64,000 bases of DNA from the NCBI RefSeq assembly GCF_011927725.1, contig NZ_JAATJC010000001.1, forward strand, positions 627,001-691,000. The letters are read 5' to 3'. Positions 47,574-55,402 of this stretch are shown here, piece by piece. The notes under the pieces are model-generated. The model searched no databases and was not told the DNA's origin. It was given only the letters and a program-made list of their open reading frames with translations. The DNA comes from Sphingomonas kaistensis. Lineage in GTDB: Bacteria > Pseudomonadota > Alphaproteobacteria > Sphingomonadales > Sphingomonadaceae. Every line of letters starts with the position of its first letter. Position 1 is the stretch's first letter. The translations under genes were made by a program, and so were the position numbers.

Positions 47574-47588
47574 GAACAGGACGGGAAC
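47574..47588 (-). promoter_or_regulatory. LexA (SOS) box in front of mmcB
   Basis: GAAC-N7-GAAC on the plus strand, which reads GTTC-N7-GTTC toward mmcB. This is the exact alphaproteobacterial LexA consensus. It lies 6 to 12 bp before the possible mmcB starts, where a repressor would block initiation of transcription or translation. The neighbouring gene fits known SOS regulons. Confidence 0.7.
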
Positions 47589-47630
47589 GAAGGCTAGCGT
47601 CGCGGCGGCAAGCTGCCGCAGTTCAACGGC

Positions 47631-48290
47631 TTAGCGGTAGAAGACGTGGTTTCCGACCGACGCCACGCGGGTCAGGCGCCAGCCCGGGCTGACCCGGCGG
47701 GCGTGGAAGAACAGCGCCTTGCCGACATTGCTGCTGTGCAGGTCGGCCTCGACGATGCGGGCAACCGCCACGGCATTCTTCCACTGCAGGCTGTTCTTGT
47801 TGACCGCCGGCCAGCGGCCGCCACGGACGAAGCTGAACTGGCCGCGCTGGGTCAGCACGCCGCAATAGCTGGAGGGGAAGCGGCCGCGGCTTTCGGCGCG
47901 GTTGGCGATGACCTGTCCGACGGCAAGCTGGCCGGCGAGCGGCTCGCTCTTGCTCTCGAAATAGACGCCGGCGGCGAGGCACTCGAGCTCACGGCTGCCG
48001 GCATCGCTGCGGCGCAGCTTGGCAACGGTTTCGCTGAGGCTGGCGCCGCGGGAAATCGCGATCGGCTCTTCCTGCTCGACGGCGGGAGCGGCGGGTTCTT
48101 CGCTGTTGCTCACCACGGCGGGGGCAAGCGGATCGTTGGAAAGGGGAGTGGTGACAAGCGGTTCGTTCATCGTCTGGGCGACCGCGGTAACGGCCCGGTC
48201 GGTGGCAGCCGCAGGAAGGACCTGGGCGGGTGCTACGGACGAGGCGCCGAGTGCGGCGGCAGCAAGCGAAAAGACGAAACGACGAACCAC
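47631..48290 (-). CDS. Cell wall hydrolase, SleB-like
   Basis: A 219-residue secreted protein with a signal peptide (MVRRFVFSLAAAALGASSVAPAQ). A disordered Ala/Thr/Glu region leads into a C-terminal hydrolase-2 (SleB) domain: LECLAAGVYFESKSEPLAGQ, split by VGQVIANRAESRGRFPSSYCG, and GQFSFVRGG. The Glu in YFESK is the presumed catalytic residue of this lytic transglycosylase-like family. Sphingomonads have several; it is likely a septum or wall remodelling enzyme. The 186 bp upstream carry no obvious feature beyond promoter space. Confidence 0.87.
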   Translation of the reverse strand: MVRRFVFSLAAAALGASSVAPAQVLPAAATDRAVTAVAQTMNEPLVTTPLSNDPLAPAVVSNSEEPAAPAVEQEEPIAISRGASLSETVAKLRRSDAGSRELECLAAGVYFESKSEPLAGQLAVGQVIANRAESRGRFPSSYCGVLTQRGQFSFVRGGRWPAVNKNSLQWKNAVAVARIVEADLHSSNVGKALFFHARRVSPGWRLTRVASVGNHVFYR

Positions 48291-48476
48291 TGAGTACCTA
48301 ACTTTGTGCGGTGGATAGCCGTCCGCGAGTTCGGTCGGGCCGAAACGGCCGCTTCACATCGCCTGGGCTGATCCCCCGTCTCGCGCGGCTCACCAGGCGG
48401 ATAGAACCGGCCCAGCGAGCACCCCGCTCAAGAACTGTTCCTCGGTTCGTCGCAATCGGCGCGACTTGCAAGGCGC

Positions 48477-48803
48477 TCAGGTCATTTCAGCGATGAATCG
48501 TTCCGCCGACGGGACGTCCAGTTCAATCAGCCACAGATCCGGGTCACGATCGCGGGCCCGCCCGAGCTGCGCTGCCAGCGACTCCGAATCGGCGATTTCC
48601 TGCGATTCCCAGCCATAGTCGCCACTGCGCTGGAGCAGCCGCTGAAGGAGGAAGCGGTTCTCGCCGCGCTCCGCCACGACGATCATCAGGCTGCCTCGTT
48701 CATCGTCTCCGCGGCGCAGAACAGTCCCGAATCCGCCCGATTCACGGGCTCGCGCCAGGAGTGCAGACACTTCGATCCCCGCTGCCAGCCGCGGATCGCT
48801 CAT
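48477..48803 (-). CDS. DUF1491 family protein
   Basis: A 108-residue protein: MSDPRLAAGIEVSALLARAR, GGFGTVLRRGDDERGSLMIV, and the C-terminal DPDLWLIELDVPSAERFIAE. This is the DUF1491 pattern, which is confined mainly to alphaproteobacteria and has no known function. ATG 48803 overlaps the stop of the thioesterase gene as ATGA, so the two are coupled. It is the last gene of the leftward run ptsN-PaaI-DUF1491. Confidence 0.8.
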   Translation of the reverse strand: MSDPRLAAGIEVSALLARARESGGFGTVLRRGDDERGSLMIVVAERGENRFLLQRLLQRSGDYGWESQEIADSESLAAQLGRARDRDPDLWLIELDVPSAERFIAEMT

Positions 48804-49282
48804 GCCGGCGCATATCCCGCCAGCCCGGCCAGCGCGATGTGCGAGCGCAGGAAAGTCCCGGTGCCGCGGGCGCATTCCTCGCCGCTCGAATCGACGATCC
48901 GCGCCTCGGCAACGAACACGCGCCGCCGGCCCGAGATCCAGCGCCCCTCGGCCACCGCCGGGCCTTCGCGCAGCGGCTTGGTGAAATGCAGGTTGAACGC
49001 GGTGGTCAGCAGGAAGCGGTCGCTGACCAGGCTGTTGGCGGCGTAGAAGGCCGCATCGTCGAGCATCTTGAAGTACAAGGTTCCATGCGCCGCCCCCGCC
49101 GCGTGGAAGCTTGCCGGTTCGACGGTGAAGTCGATCCGCGACCGGCCAGCGTCGGCCAGGGTCAGCGACGAGCGGAACAGCAGGTTGATCGGCGCGGACG
49201 CGTATAATTGCTCGAGCGCGCGATAATGCGCGTCCGCTCCGCTCGGTCGGCTCGGCCCGGCGTCAGGCGGCGAAGGGTTCAT
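48800..49282 (-). CDS. PaaI-type hotdog thioesterase
   Basis: A 160-residue acyl-CoA thioesterase of the hotdog fold. The family pattern HAAGAAHGTLYFKMLDDAAF is followed by LLTTAFNLHFTKPLREGP and VFVAEARIVDSSGEECARGTGTF. The usual substrate-site region G-x-x-H-G is present as HGTLYF. The substrate is not known. Its ATG (49282) overlaps the end of ptsN by 20 bp, and its stop overlaps DUF1491. Confidence 0.83.
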   Translation of the reverse strand: MNPSPPDAGPSRPSGADAHYRALEQLYASAPINLLFRSSLTLADAGRSRIDFTVEPASFHAAGAAHGTLYFKMLDDAAFYAANSLVSDRFLLTTAFNLHFTKPLREGPAVAEGRWISGRRRVFVAEARIVDSSGEECARGTGTFLRSHIALAGLAGYAPA

Positions 49283-49727
49283 CGACCCCCATGAGCACCG
49301 CGGTCAGGGCATCGCCCGAGCGGGCGCCGCGCAATTTCTCCAGCGTCGGTGCATGGCGCACGACCCGGCTGATCGCTGCCAGCGCCTTGAGATGGTCCGC
49401 GCCCGCGTCGGGCGGCGACAGCAACAGGAAGACGAGGTCGACCGGGGTACCGTCGATCGCCTTGTAGTCGATCGGCTCGGCAAGGTGCGCGACAAGGCCA
49501 TAGATGCGCCGCAGCCCGGCGACCTTGCCATGGGGGATCGCCACCCCGTTGCCAAAGCCGGTGGTTCCGAGCTTTTCCCGTTCGAGCAGCGCCGCGACCA
49601 GCTCGGCGACGTCCAGTTGCAGCCGCTGGCCGGCGATCTGGCCAAGCGCCTGGAACAGGGCGCGCTTGTTCGACACCGCCAGCGACGGGCGATTGGAATC
49701 GAGGTCGAGAAAAGACGTAAGCTGCAT
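49263..49727 (-). CDS. ptsN: PTS IIA-like nitrogen-regulatory protein
   Basis: A 154-residue EIIA(Ntr) protein that receives phosphate from NPr. The phosphorylated histidine is in GNGVAIPHGKVAGL; the rest matches the fructose-type IIA domain, as LLEREKLGTTGFGNG and DGTPVDLVFLLLSPPDAG. The start is ATG 49727 (MQLTSFLDL), since the reading from 49778 adds 17 residues absent in relatives. It follows hpf by 65 bp, the same order as in the rpoN-hpf-ptsN clusters of many proteobacteria, but rpoN is not here. Confidence 0.93.
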   Translation of the reverse strand: MQLTSFLDLDSNRPSLAVSNKRALFQALGQIAGQRLQLDVAELVAALLEREKLGTTGFGNGVAIPHGKVAGLRRIYGLVAHLAEPIDYKAIDGTPVDLVFLLLSPPDAGADHLKALAAISRVVRHAPTLEKLRGARSGDALTAVLMGVDEPFAA

Positions 49728-49792
49728 GTCGAAGAGATACTCTGATGTCCCGCTGGAACTGGCGGGCAGATGCCTCAACGCGTGACGCCGGT

Positions 49793-50371
49793 CTAGCGCT
49801 CCCGGGGTTCGACCCAGCCGATGCTTCCGTCGTCCCGGCGATACACCATGTTGTAGGCGCCGCTGGCGCTGTTCTTGAACATCAGTGCGTTGGTGTTGCG
49901 CAGGTCGAGCATCATCACCGCGTCCGACACGCTGCTGGTCGGGATGTCGACCCGGGTTTCGGCGATCACCGGCGGGTGCTCGGCGCTCGGCTCCTCCTCG
50001 GTCGGGGGTGCCGCGAAGACGGTGTAGGAAGCCGAGGCGTCATAGCCCGGACCGCCCATGCCCTCGGCGCCCTTGCGGTCGCGCAGCCGCGACTTGTAGC
50101 GCCGCAGCTGGCGCTCGATCTTGTCGGCCGCGCCATCGAAGGCAAGCTGCGCCGACATCGCCCGGCCATTGGCCTTGAGCACCACGCCATTCACCACCGG
50201 CGCCACGATATCGCAGGTGAAGCCGTGGTCGTGCGGGCCCTTGCCGAAGGTCACGTTGGCGGCGGTCGCGCGGGAAAAGTAGCGATCGGTCATGCCCTGA
50301 AGGCGATCGGTGACATGGCTCTGGAGCGCCGCTCCGGTCTCGACCTGATGCCCGGAGACCCTGATGTCCAT
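49793..50371 (-). CDS. hpf: Ribosome hibernation promoting factor, long form
   Basis: A 192-residue HPF of the long type: an N-terminal S30AE domain (MDIRVSGHQVETGAALQSHV, then YFSRATAANVTFGKGPHDHG) that docks in the 30S decoding region, a linker, and a C-terminal dimerisation domain (about 135-190, VRAE-type block IAETRVDIPTSSVSDAVMMLDLRNT broken by turns). The long form makes 100S ribosome dimers on its own. It lies 27 bp after dnaQ and precedes ptsN. Confidence 0.94.
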   Translation of the reverse strand: MDIRVSGHQVETGAALQSHVTDRLQGMTDRYFSRATAANVTFGKGPHDHGFTCDIVAPVVNGVVLKANGRAMSAQLAFDGAADKIERQLRRYKSRLRDRKGAEGMGGPGYDASASYTVFAAPPTEEEPSAEHPPVIAETRVDIPTSSVSDAVMMLDLRNTNALMFKNSASGAYNMVYRRDDGSIGWVEPRER

Positions 50372-50398
50372 GTCGTCTTCTCCCTTGTCGTTATCTCT

Positions 50399-51103
50399 TC
50401 ACGCAACGCCTACGGAGGCCCACAGCGGCTCCTTCATCTTGGCAATGAACTGGGCATGGGCCGCAAGCTCGTCAAGCGAGGGAGCATGCACACGGACGGC
50501 ACGCACCGGACGCTGGGCACGGGCCAGCGTGGCGGCCGCCTCGTTGATCTGGTCCTCGCGGCGCGCTTCGGCGAGGAGGGACAGGCCGATCTGCCGGCCG
50601 CCGGTAAGTTCGACGTAGACCTGCGCCAGCAGCTGCGCGTCGAGCAGTGCGCCGTGCTTGACGCGGGCGGTGCGATCGACCCCGAACCGGCTGCACAGCG
50701 CATCGAGGCTGTGCTTGGCGCCGGGATGCTTGGAGCGCGCCAGCACCAGGGTGCAGATCATCCGGCTCAGGCAGACCGGATCGCGGCCGCAATGCTGGAG
50801 CTCGTGATTGAGGAATCCGAAGTCGAACCCGGCATTGTGGGCGATCAGCGGCGCGTCACCGATGAAGTCGAGCAATTCCGCGCAGGAGTCCCCGAACAGC
50901 GGCTTGTCGGAGAGGAAGATGCTGCTCAGCCCGTGCACCGCTTCGGCTTCGCTCGGCATGGTGCGTTCGGGATTGAAGTAGGCATGATATTCGCGCCCGG
51001 TCGGGCAGCGATTGATCAGCTCCACGCAGCCGATCTCGACCATGCGGTCGCCGCCGGCCGGATTGACCCCGGTGGTTTCGGTATCGAAAACGATTTCGCG
51101 CAT
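50399..51103 (-). CDS. dnaQ: DNA polymerase III epsilon subunit (proofreading exonuclease)
   Basis: A 234-residue 3'-5' exonuclease of the replicative polymerase. Motif I is FDTETTGVNPAGGDRMVEIG, with the DxE pair; motif II is HNAGFDFGFL; motif III is HGALLDAQLLAQVYVELTGG, with the His-x4-Asp pair. All catalytic residues are present, in contrast to Pol I in this genome. It is the fourth gene of maf-aroE-coaE-dnaQ, transcribed away from the putative origin. Its ATG starts 8 bp after the coaE stop. Confidence 0.96.
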   Translation of the reverse strand: MREIVFDTETTGVNPAGGDRMVEIGCVELINRCPTGREYHAYFNPERTMPSEAEAVHGLSSIFLSDKPLFGDSCAELLDFIGDAPLIAHNAGFDFGFLNHELQHCGRDPVCLSRMICTLVLARSKHPGAKHSLDALCSRFGVDRTARVKHGALLDAQLLAQVYVELTGGRQIGLSLLAEARREDQINEAAATLARAQRPVRAVRVHAPSLDELAAHAQFIAKMKEPLWASVGVA

Positions 51104-51111
51104 GGATGAAG

Positions 51112-51705
51112 CTATGCGCCGACGCCCAGTCCCAGTCCAGCGAGGATCGCCTCCACTTGCCGCTCGGTTTCGGCCAGGCTGATCGAAGTGTCGATGACAT
51201 GGTCGGCCCGGGCCCGCTTGTCGGCATCCGGCATCTGGCGGGCGAGGATGTGATCGAGCTTTTCGGCGGTCATGCCCGGCCGGGCCAGAACGCGCTGGCG
51301 CTGTACCTCGGCCGGGGCGGTGACCACGATCACCTGGTCGAACACCGTGTCGCCGCCGGTTTCGAACAACAGGGGAATGTCGAACAACAGCGCTGGGGCG
51401 TCGCCGTTCTCGACGATGAAGCGGGTCCGTTCGTGATGCACGGCGGGATGGACGATGGCTTCCAGCGCCGCCAGCTCTTCGGGTTTGCCGAGCACCGCGG
51501 CGGCGAGCGCCTCGCGGTCCACCGAACCGTCGCGGGTGGTGCCCGGAAAGCGCTTCTCGATGTTCGGGACCAGCCGCCCGCCCGGCCCCTGCAGCCGCCG
51601 CACCGCCGCATCGGCGTCGAACACCGGAATCCCGCGCGCGGCGAACATCTGCGCCACGGTGGACTTGCCCATTCCGATCGACCCGGTGAGCGCGAGTGTC
51701 TTCAT
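51112..51705 (-). CDS. coaE: Dephospho-CoA kinase
   Basis: Catalyses the last step of coenzyme A synthesis. The 197-residue P-loop kinase has GSIGMGKSTVAQMFAARGIPVFDADAAV (in two parts), HPAVHHERTRF, LLFDIPLLFETGG and the lid region ARPGMTAEKLDHILARQMPD. Its ATG overlaps the aroE stop as ATGA. It is part of the origin-proximal leftward operon. Confidence 0.96.
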   Translation of the reverse strand: MKTLALTGSIGMGKSTVAQMFAARGIPVFDADAAVRRLQGPGGRLVPNIEKRFPGTTRDGSVDREALAAAVLGKPEELAALEAIVHPAVHHERTRFIVENGDAPALLFDIPLLFETGGDTVFDQVIVVTAPAEVQRQRVLARPGMTAEKLDHILARQMPDADKRARADHVIDTSISLAETERQVEAILAGLGLGVGA

Positions 51706-52607
51706 GCGGTCAGCAACGCGCGGAGTTCGGAATCGTGCTGGCGCGGGGCCGGCCGTCCGTAGAACAGCTCGAACGCGCGCGCGGCCTGGCCGATCAGCAT
51801 GACTAGCCCGTCCACCGCAATCATCCCCAACCTTCGTGCTTCCTTCAGCAGATCGGTATCGAGCGGATCATAGACCATGTCGATGACCACCGTATTGGCG
51901 GGATAGCGATCGAGCCGGATCGGCAGCGGCGGGCAGCCGCGCATGCCGAGGCTGGTCGCATTCACGACGACATGATCGTAGCGCTGATGCTCGCCGCGGT
52001 TGGGCTTGCAGTCGGGAAAGGCGGGATCGAATGTGGACGGTGCCGCCATCAGCGCGTCGAGAGGGCTTGCGAAGCCGATTTCCGAGCCTGGCCCGAATTC
52101 ATCGGAAAGGGCCGCGGCCTTGGCCTCGTCCCGCCCGAAGACGGTGACCTCGGCGCCCTTCAGCTCCGCGAGCGCCGCCCGCGCCGCGCCACCCGTGCCG
52201 ATCAGGGAGAACAATGTCGCGACATGGCCGGCACACGGCTCCTGCAGTGCCCCACCCGAGCGGAGCGCTTCGCGGAAGCCGTCGACATCGGTGTTATGGG
52301 CAAGGAGTTCGCCGCCGCCTGCGGGAACCAGGCAGTTGGTGGCCCTGACCAGCCGCGCTTCCTCGCTGACCCGGGTGGCAAGCGGCAGTGCGGCTTCCTT
52401 CAGCGGCATGGTGACGTTGCACCCCCGCCAGAGCGGGTCGCGGCGCCGTTCGGCGAGGAAGGCGGCGAGGTCGCCCCGCTCCACCCGCGTCGCGCGATAG
52501 TCGCCGGCAAGCCCCAGTTTCTCCAGCCAAAAGCCGTGGATCAACGGCGACTTGCTATGGCCGACGGGATCACCGATCACCTCGGCATAAGGCACTCCCG
52601 ACGTCAT
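51702..52607 (-). CDS. aroE: Shikimate dehydrogenase
   Basis: An NADPH-dependent shikimate pathway enzyme of 301 residues, longer than the roughly 272 of E. coli. Motifs: GDPVGHSKSPLIHGFW, the catalytic Lys in NVTMPLKEAALPL, HNTDVDGFREAL, the Rossmann LIGTGGAARAAL, NATSLGM and GLVMLIGQAARAFELF. An insertion of about 15 residues (around DPAFPDCKPNRGEHQRYDH) precedes the NATSLGM strand. The start at ATG 52607 overlaps the maf stop as ATGA. Confidence 0.95.
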   Translation of the reverse strand: MTSGVPYAEVIGDPVGHSKSPLIHGFWLEKLGLAGDYRATRVERGDLAAFLAERRRDPLWRGCNVTMPLKEAALPLATRVSEEARLVRATNCLVPAGGGELLAHNTDVDGFREALRSGGALQEPCAGHVATLFSLIGTGGAARAALAELKGAEVTVFGRDEAKAAALSDEFGPGSEIGFASPLDALMAAPSTFDPAFPDCKPNRGEHQRYDHVVVNATSLGMRGCPPLPIRLDRYPANTVVIDMVYDPLDTDLLKEARRLGMIAVDGLVMLIGQAARAFELFYGRPAPRQHDSELRALLTA

Positions 52608-53188
52608 GACGCCAGCGCTCCCCGTTCGCGCAAGGCGCCGAGCAGCGGCAGCAGCGGCAGGCCGAGGATGGTGAAATGGTCGCCCTCGATCGTCTCGAAC
52701 AACTGCACCCCCGGCCCCTCGAGCCGGAATACGCCGACGCAATAACTGACCTCGGGCCAGTCCGCGTCGAGATAAGACTGGATGAACGCCTCGCTCAGCG
52801 GCCGGACCTGGAGGCGGGCGCGCGCGGCGTGGCGCCACACGGTCTGTCCGCCCTCGACCAGCACCGCCGCGCTGGTCAGCTCCATCACCTTGCCGGAGAA
52901 GGAGCGGAGGTGCTCGGCGGCGGTGTCGCGCCCGGCGGGCTTGTCGAAGCGGCGGCCCTCGACGCTGACCAGGCTGTCGCTTCCGATAACCAGCGCACCG
53001 GGGTGCCGCGCGGACACCGCTTGGGCCTTGGCTTCGCCGAGCGCTATGGTCAGTGCCGCATCGTCGTCGGCGAAGCCCGCCTTCACCGCCGCCTCGTCCA
53101 CCCCCGGCGCTTCGGCGCCATAGGCAATGCCGGCATTCGCCAGCAACGTGCCGCGGATCGGCGAGGTCGAGGCCAGGATCAGGGTCAC
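52604..53188 (-). CDS. Maf family nucleotide pyrophosphatase
   Basis: A 194-residue Maf/YceF-type NTP pyrophosphatase. The P-loop-like opening LILASTSPIRGTLLANAGI, the GEAKAQAVSARHPGALVIGSD core in two parts, and the LQVRPLSEAFIQSYLDADWPEV region are typical. Such enzymes remove 5-methyl-UTP, pseudo-UTP or similar bases from the pool. It is first in the leftward operon maf-aroE-coaE-dnaQ and starts right at the edge of the putative origin. Confidence 0.93.
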   Translation of the reverse strand: MTLILASTSPIRGTLLANAGIAYGAEAPGVDEAAVKAGFADDDAALTIALGEAKAQAVSARHPGALVIGSDSLVSVEGRRFDKPAGRDTAAEHLRSFSGKVMELTSAAVLVEGGQTVWRHAARARLQVRPLSEAFIQSYLDADWPEVSYCVGVFRLEGPGVQLFETIEGDHFTILGLPLLPLLGALRERGALAS

Positions 53189-53495
53189 GCCGTCAGTTCC
53201 ATGTTCGTTCCTGTGGAGAAATCGCCTTCAACCCCTAGCGCGGCTGCGGGGATGGACCAACCGGCCCCGATCCGCACCATCCGGCAAGCCTCCGCCAAGC
53301 AATTATCCACGGTGGAAAAGGTCATCCACAGCGCTGTGGATTACGGGAATCAGCGCGGGCGAATCGCCGGTCTTGCGAGACGCGCGGTTTCCGGCCACCT
53401 GTTGGCAACCGCGGGAGGGCCACTTATTCCCCATGTTCGGCCCGCCAACAGACTCCATCTACCTTTTTAAGAATCTAAGAGAGAAAGAGATAAGG
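53189..53495. other. oriC: Putative chromosomal origin of replication (oriC)
   Basis: A 307-bp gene-free stretch between divergent maf and hemE. Four nonamers are one mismatch from TTATCCACA: 53212-53220 (reverse), 53303-53311, 53322-53330 and 53335-53343 (reverse). The last three are within 41 bp. TCCCCA at 53428-53433 resembles the weak W-box of Caulobacter. The right end, 53461-53491, is A+T-rich (CTTTTTAAGAATCTAAG) and could melt. Position beside hemE and near parABS is that of Caulobacter oriC. No competing coding frame was recognised. The origin call is inferred from these signals and is untested. Confidence 0.75.
53196..53210. promoter_or_regulatory. LexA-like box beside maf
   Basis: GTTC-CATGTTC-GTTC matches GTTC-N7-GTTC exactly and lies 7 bp before the maf ATG, at the left edge of the putative origin. 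The operon includes dnaQ. A chance match is quite possible, since about two such matches are expected in 64 kb on both strands. Confidence 0.35.
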
Positions 53496-54545
53496 GTGGC
53501 CGACCAGACGTCCGGATCCGCGATCGACAAGCCGCTTCTGGCAGTGCTCCGGGGCGAACGCCGCGACCCGCCGCCGGTCTGGATGATGCGCCAGGCCGGG
53601 CGTTACCTGCCCGAATATCGCGCGCTGAGGGCCGAAAAGGGCGGCTTCCTCGACATGGTCTACGATCCCGCCGCCGCGGCCGAGATCACGCTCCAGCCGC
53701 TGCGTCGCTATCCGCTCGACGCCGCAATCCTGTTTTCCGACATCCTGATCGTCCCCCATGCCCTGGGGCAGGAGCTGACCTTCGTGGCCGGCGAGGGCCC
53801 GCGCCTCGCCCCGCCGCTGGCCCAGGCCGAGATGACGGCCTTCAGCCCGCGTCCTGAGCGCTTCGAGGCGATCTACGAAACCGTCAGGCAGGTGAAGGCC
53901 CAACTGGCCCCCCAGACCACCTTTCTGGGCTTTGCAGGGTCGCCCTGGACGGTCGCCACCTACATGGTCGCCGGCGAAGGCAGCCGCGAACAGGCCGACG
54001 CCCGCACCCTCGCCTATCTCGACCCCGGCAAGTTCGGCGCGATCATCGCCGCGATCGAGGAAGCCACCGTCACCTACCTCGTCGGCCAGGCCGATGCCGG
54101 GGTCGACGCCGTGCAATTGTTCGACAGCTGGTCGGGCAGCCTCGCCCCGGCCGAATTCGAACGCTGGGTGATCGCGCCGACCGCGCGGATCGTGTCGAAG
54201 CTTCGGGCGCTGCGTCCCGGCCTCACCATCATCGGTTTCCCCAAGGGCGCCGGCGGCAAGCTTCCGGCCTATGCGCGGGAAACCGGGGTCGATGCGCTCG
54301 GCCTCGACGAGACGGTGGATCCGTTGTGGGCCCACGCCAGCCTGCCCGCCGGAATGCCGGTCCAGGGCAATCTCGACCCGCTTGCGCTGATCGCCGGCGG
54401 CGAGGCGCTGGAGAAAGCGGTGCGGCGGATCCTGTCGGCGCTGGAAGAGCGTCCCCACGTCTTCAACCTCGGTCACGGAATTCAGCAGACCACGCCGCTG
54501 GAACATGTAGAGCAGCTGTTCCGGCTGCTTGGAAAGGGCGCCTGA
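53496..54545 (+). CDS. hemE: Uroporphyrinogen decarboxylase
   Basis: Removes four carboxyls from uroporphyrinogen III to give coproporphyrinogen III. The 349-residue TIM barrel has the signature PPVWMMRQAGRYLPEYRALR, the catalytic-region Asp in LDAAILFSDILI, GFAGSPWTVATYMV, LFDSWSGSL and FNLGHGI. GTG 53496 is the start; the longer frame back to 53127 would cover the origin gap and the maf start. It lies directly right of the putative oriC. Its TGA shares one base with the hemJ ATG. Confidence 0.96.
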   Translation: MADQTSGSAIDKPLLAVLRGERRDPPPVWMMRQAGRYLPEYRALRAEKGGFLDMVYDPAAAAEITLQPLRRYPLDAAILFSDILIVPHALGQELTFVAGEGPRLAPPLAQAEMTAFSPRPERFEAIYETVRQVKAQLAPQTTFLGFAGSPWTVATYMVAGEGSREQADARTLAYLDPGKFGAIIAAIEEATVTYLVGQADAGVDAVQLFDSWSGSLAPAEFERWVIAPTARIVSKLRALRPGLTIIGFPKGAGGKLPAYARETGVDALGLDETVDPLWAHASLPAGMPVQGNLDPLALIAGGEALEKAVRRILSALEERPHVFNLGHGIQQTTPLEHVEQLFRLLGKGA

Positions 54546-55000
54546 TGCTCGACAGCGCGATCGGCTTCCTCGGCAATGCCTATCCGTGGGTGAAGGCCGC
54601 CCACCTCACCTTCGTGGTCTTCTGGATCGCCGGCCTGTTCCTGCTGCCCCGCTTCTACGTCTACCACCATGCGACCGCACCCGGCTCCGCCGAGGATCGC
54701 GCCTGGGTCGATCGCGAGCGCCGGACCCGCTCGATCATCCTCGGGCCGGCGTTGGTCATCGTGTGGGTTCTGGGCCTCGCGCTGGCGGTGCACATCGGCG
54801 CCTGGAACCAGGGCTGGTTCCACGCCAAGCTGCTGCTGGTGGTGCTGCTGAGCGGCTTCCAGGGCTGGCTCGGCGCCTATGGCCGCAAGCTGGCGCGCGG
54901 CGACCGCCCGCTGGAGAACAAGACGCTGCGGATCATGAACGAGATTCCCGGCATCATGACCGCCGTCATCGTCGTCCTGGTGATCGTCAAACCGTTCTGA
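54545..55000 (+). CDS. hemJ: Protoporphyrinogen IX oxidase HemJ
   Basis: A 151-residue membrane enzyme with four helices that oxidises protoporphyrinogen IX, the HemJ (UPF0093) type used in alphaproteobacteria and cyanobacteria. Conserved: KAAHLTFVVFWIAGLFLLPR, with the heme-ligand-type His, then YHHATAPGS, WFHAKLLLVVLLSGFQGW and the end MNEIPGIMTAVIVVLVIVKPF. It overlaps the hemE stop by one base (TGATG), so the two heme steps are made together. Confidence 0.93.
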   Translation: MLDSAIGFLGNAYPWVKAAHLTFVVFWIAGLFLLPRFYVYHHATAPGSAEDRAWVDRERRTRSIILGPALVIVWVLGLALAVHIGAWNQGWFHAKLLLVVLLSGFQGWLGAYGRKLARGDRPLENKTLRIMNEIPGIMTAVIVVLVIVKPF

Positions 55001-55003
55001 CCG

Positions 55004-55402
55004 GTGGCGGCGGCGATCGCCCTCGCATCGGCCGTCCTCTGGCTGTTTGCGGCCTATCTGCTGCTGCTCGGATTTACCGCCCTGATCCGACCTGGAGTGG
55101 CGCTTCGCTTCCTGTTCGGCTTCGCTCAGACGACGGCCGCCAATACGGCCGAAGGCGTGGCTCGCCTTGCGATCGGGATCGCCTTTCTTATCTTGGACAG
55201 GGCGAATGGCTGGAGCCCATGGGGGCTGGCCATCGGCGGCTTCCTCGGGCTTAGCGCCGTCGCTTTGCTTCTCGTGCCCGACTATCACCGGCGACTTGCA
55301 CCGCGTCTCGTGGCTTTGGTGCAAAATGCGATGCCCTTCGTTGGTCTTGGTAGCCTGTGTCTCAGCTTTCTTCTGGCGTTCGCGCTCGTGCGGGCCGGTT
55401 GA
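55004..55402 (+). CDS. Small membrane protein of unknown function
   Basis: A 132-residue protein with four predicted membrane helices (about residues 5-25, 46-64, 70-92 and 107-129). I do not recognise the family. It starts at GTG 55004, only 3 bp after the hemJ stop, so it is likely cotranscribed with hemE-hemJ. The sequence VPDYHRRLAPRLVAL links helices 3 and 4 on the positive side. Nothing else in it hints at function. Confidence 0.62.
   Translation: MAAAIALASAVLWLFAAYLLLLGFTALIRPGVALRFLFGFAQTTAANTAEGVARLAIGIAFLILDRANGWSPWGLAIGGFLGLSAVALLLVPDYHRRLAPRLVALVQNAMPFVGLGSLCLSFLLAFALVRAG

Noticed and set aside
53460..53492. CtrA-type site TTAA-N7-TTAA in the origin
   Set aside because: TTAAGAATCTAAG has only one proper half site. 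It is better explained as the A+T-rich melting region.
53127..53495. N-terminal extension of hemE back to 53127
   Set aside because: It would overlap the maf start and run through the DnaA-box cluster. Family homology begins at GTG 53496.
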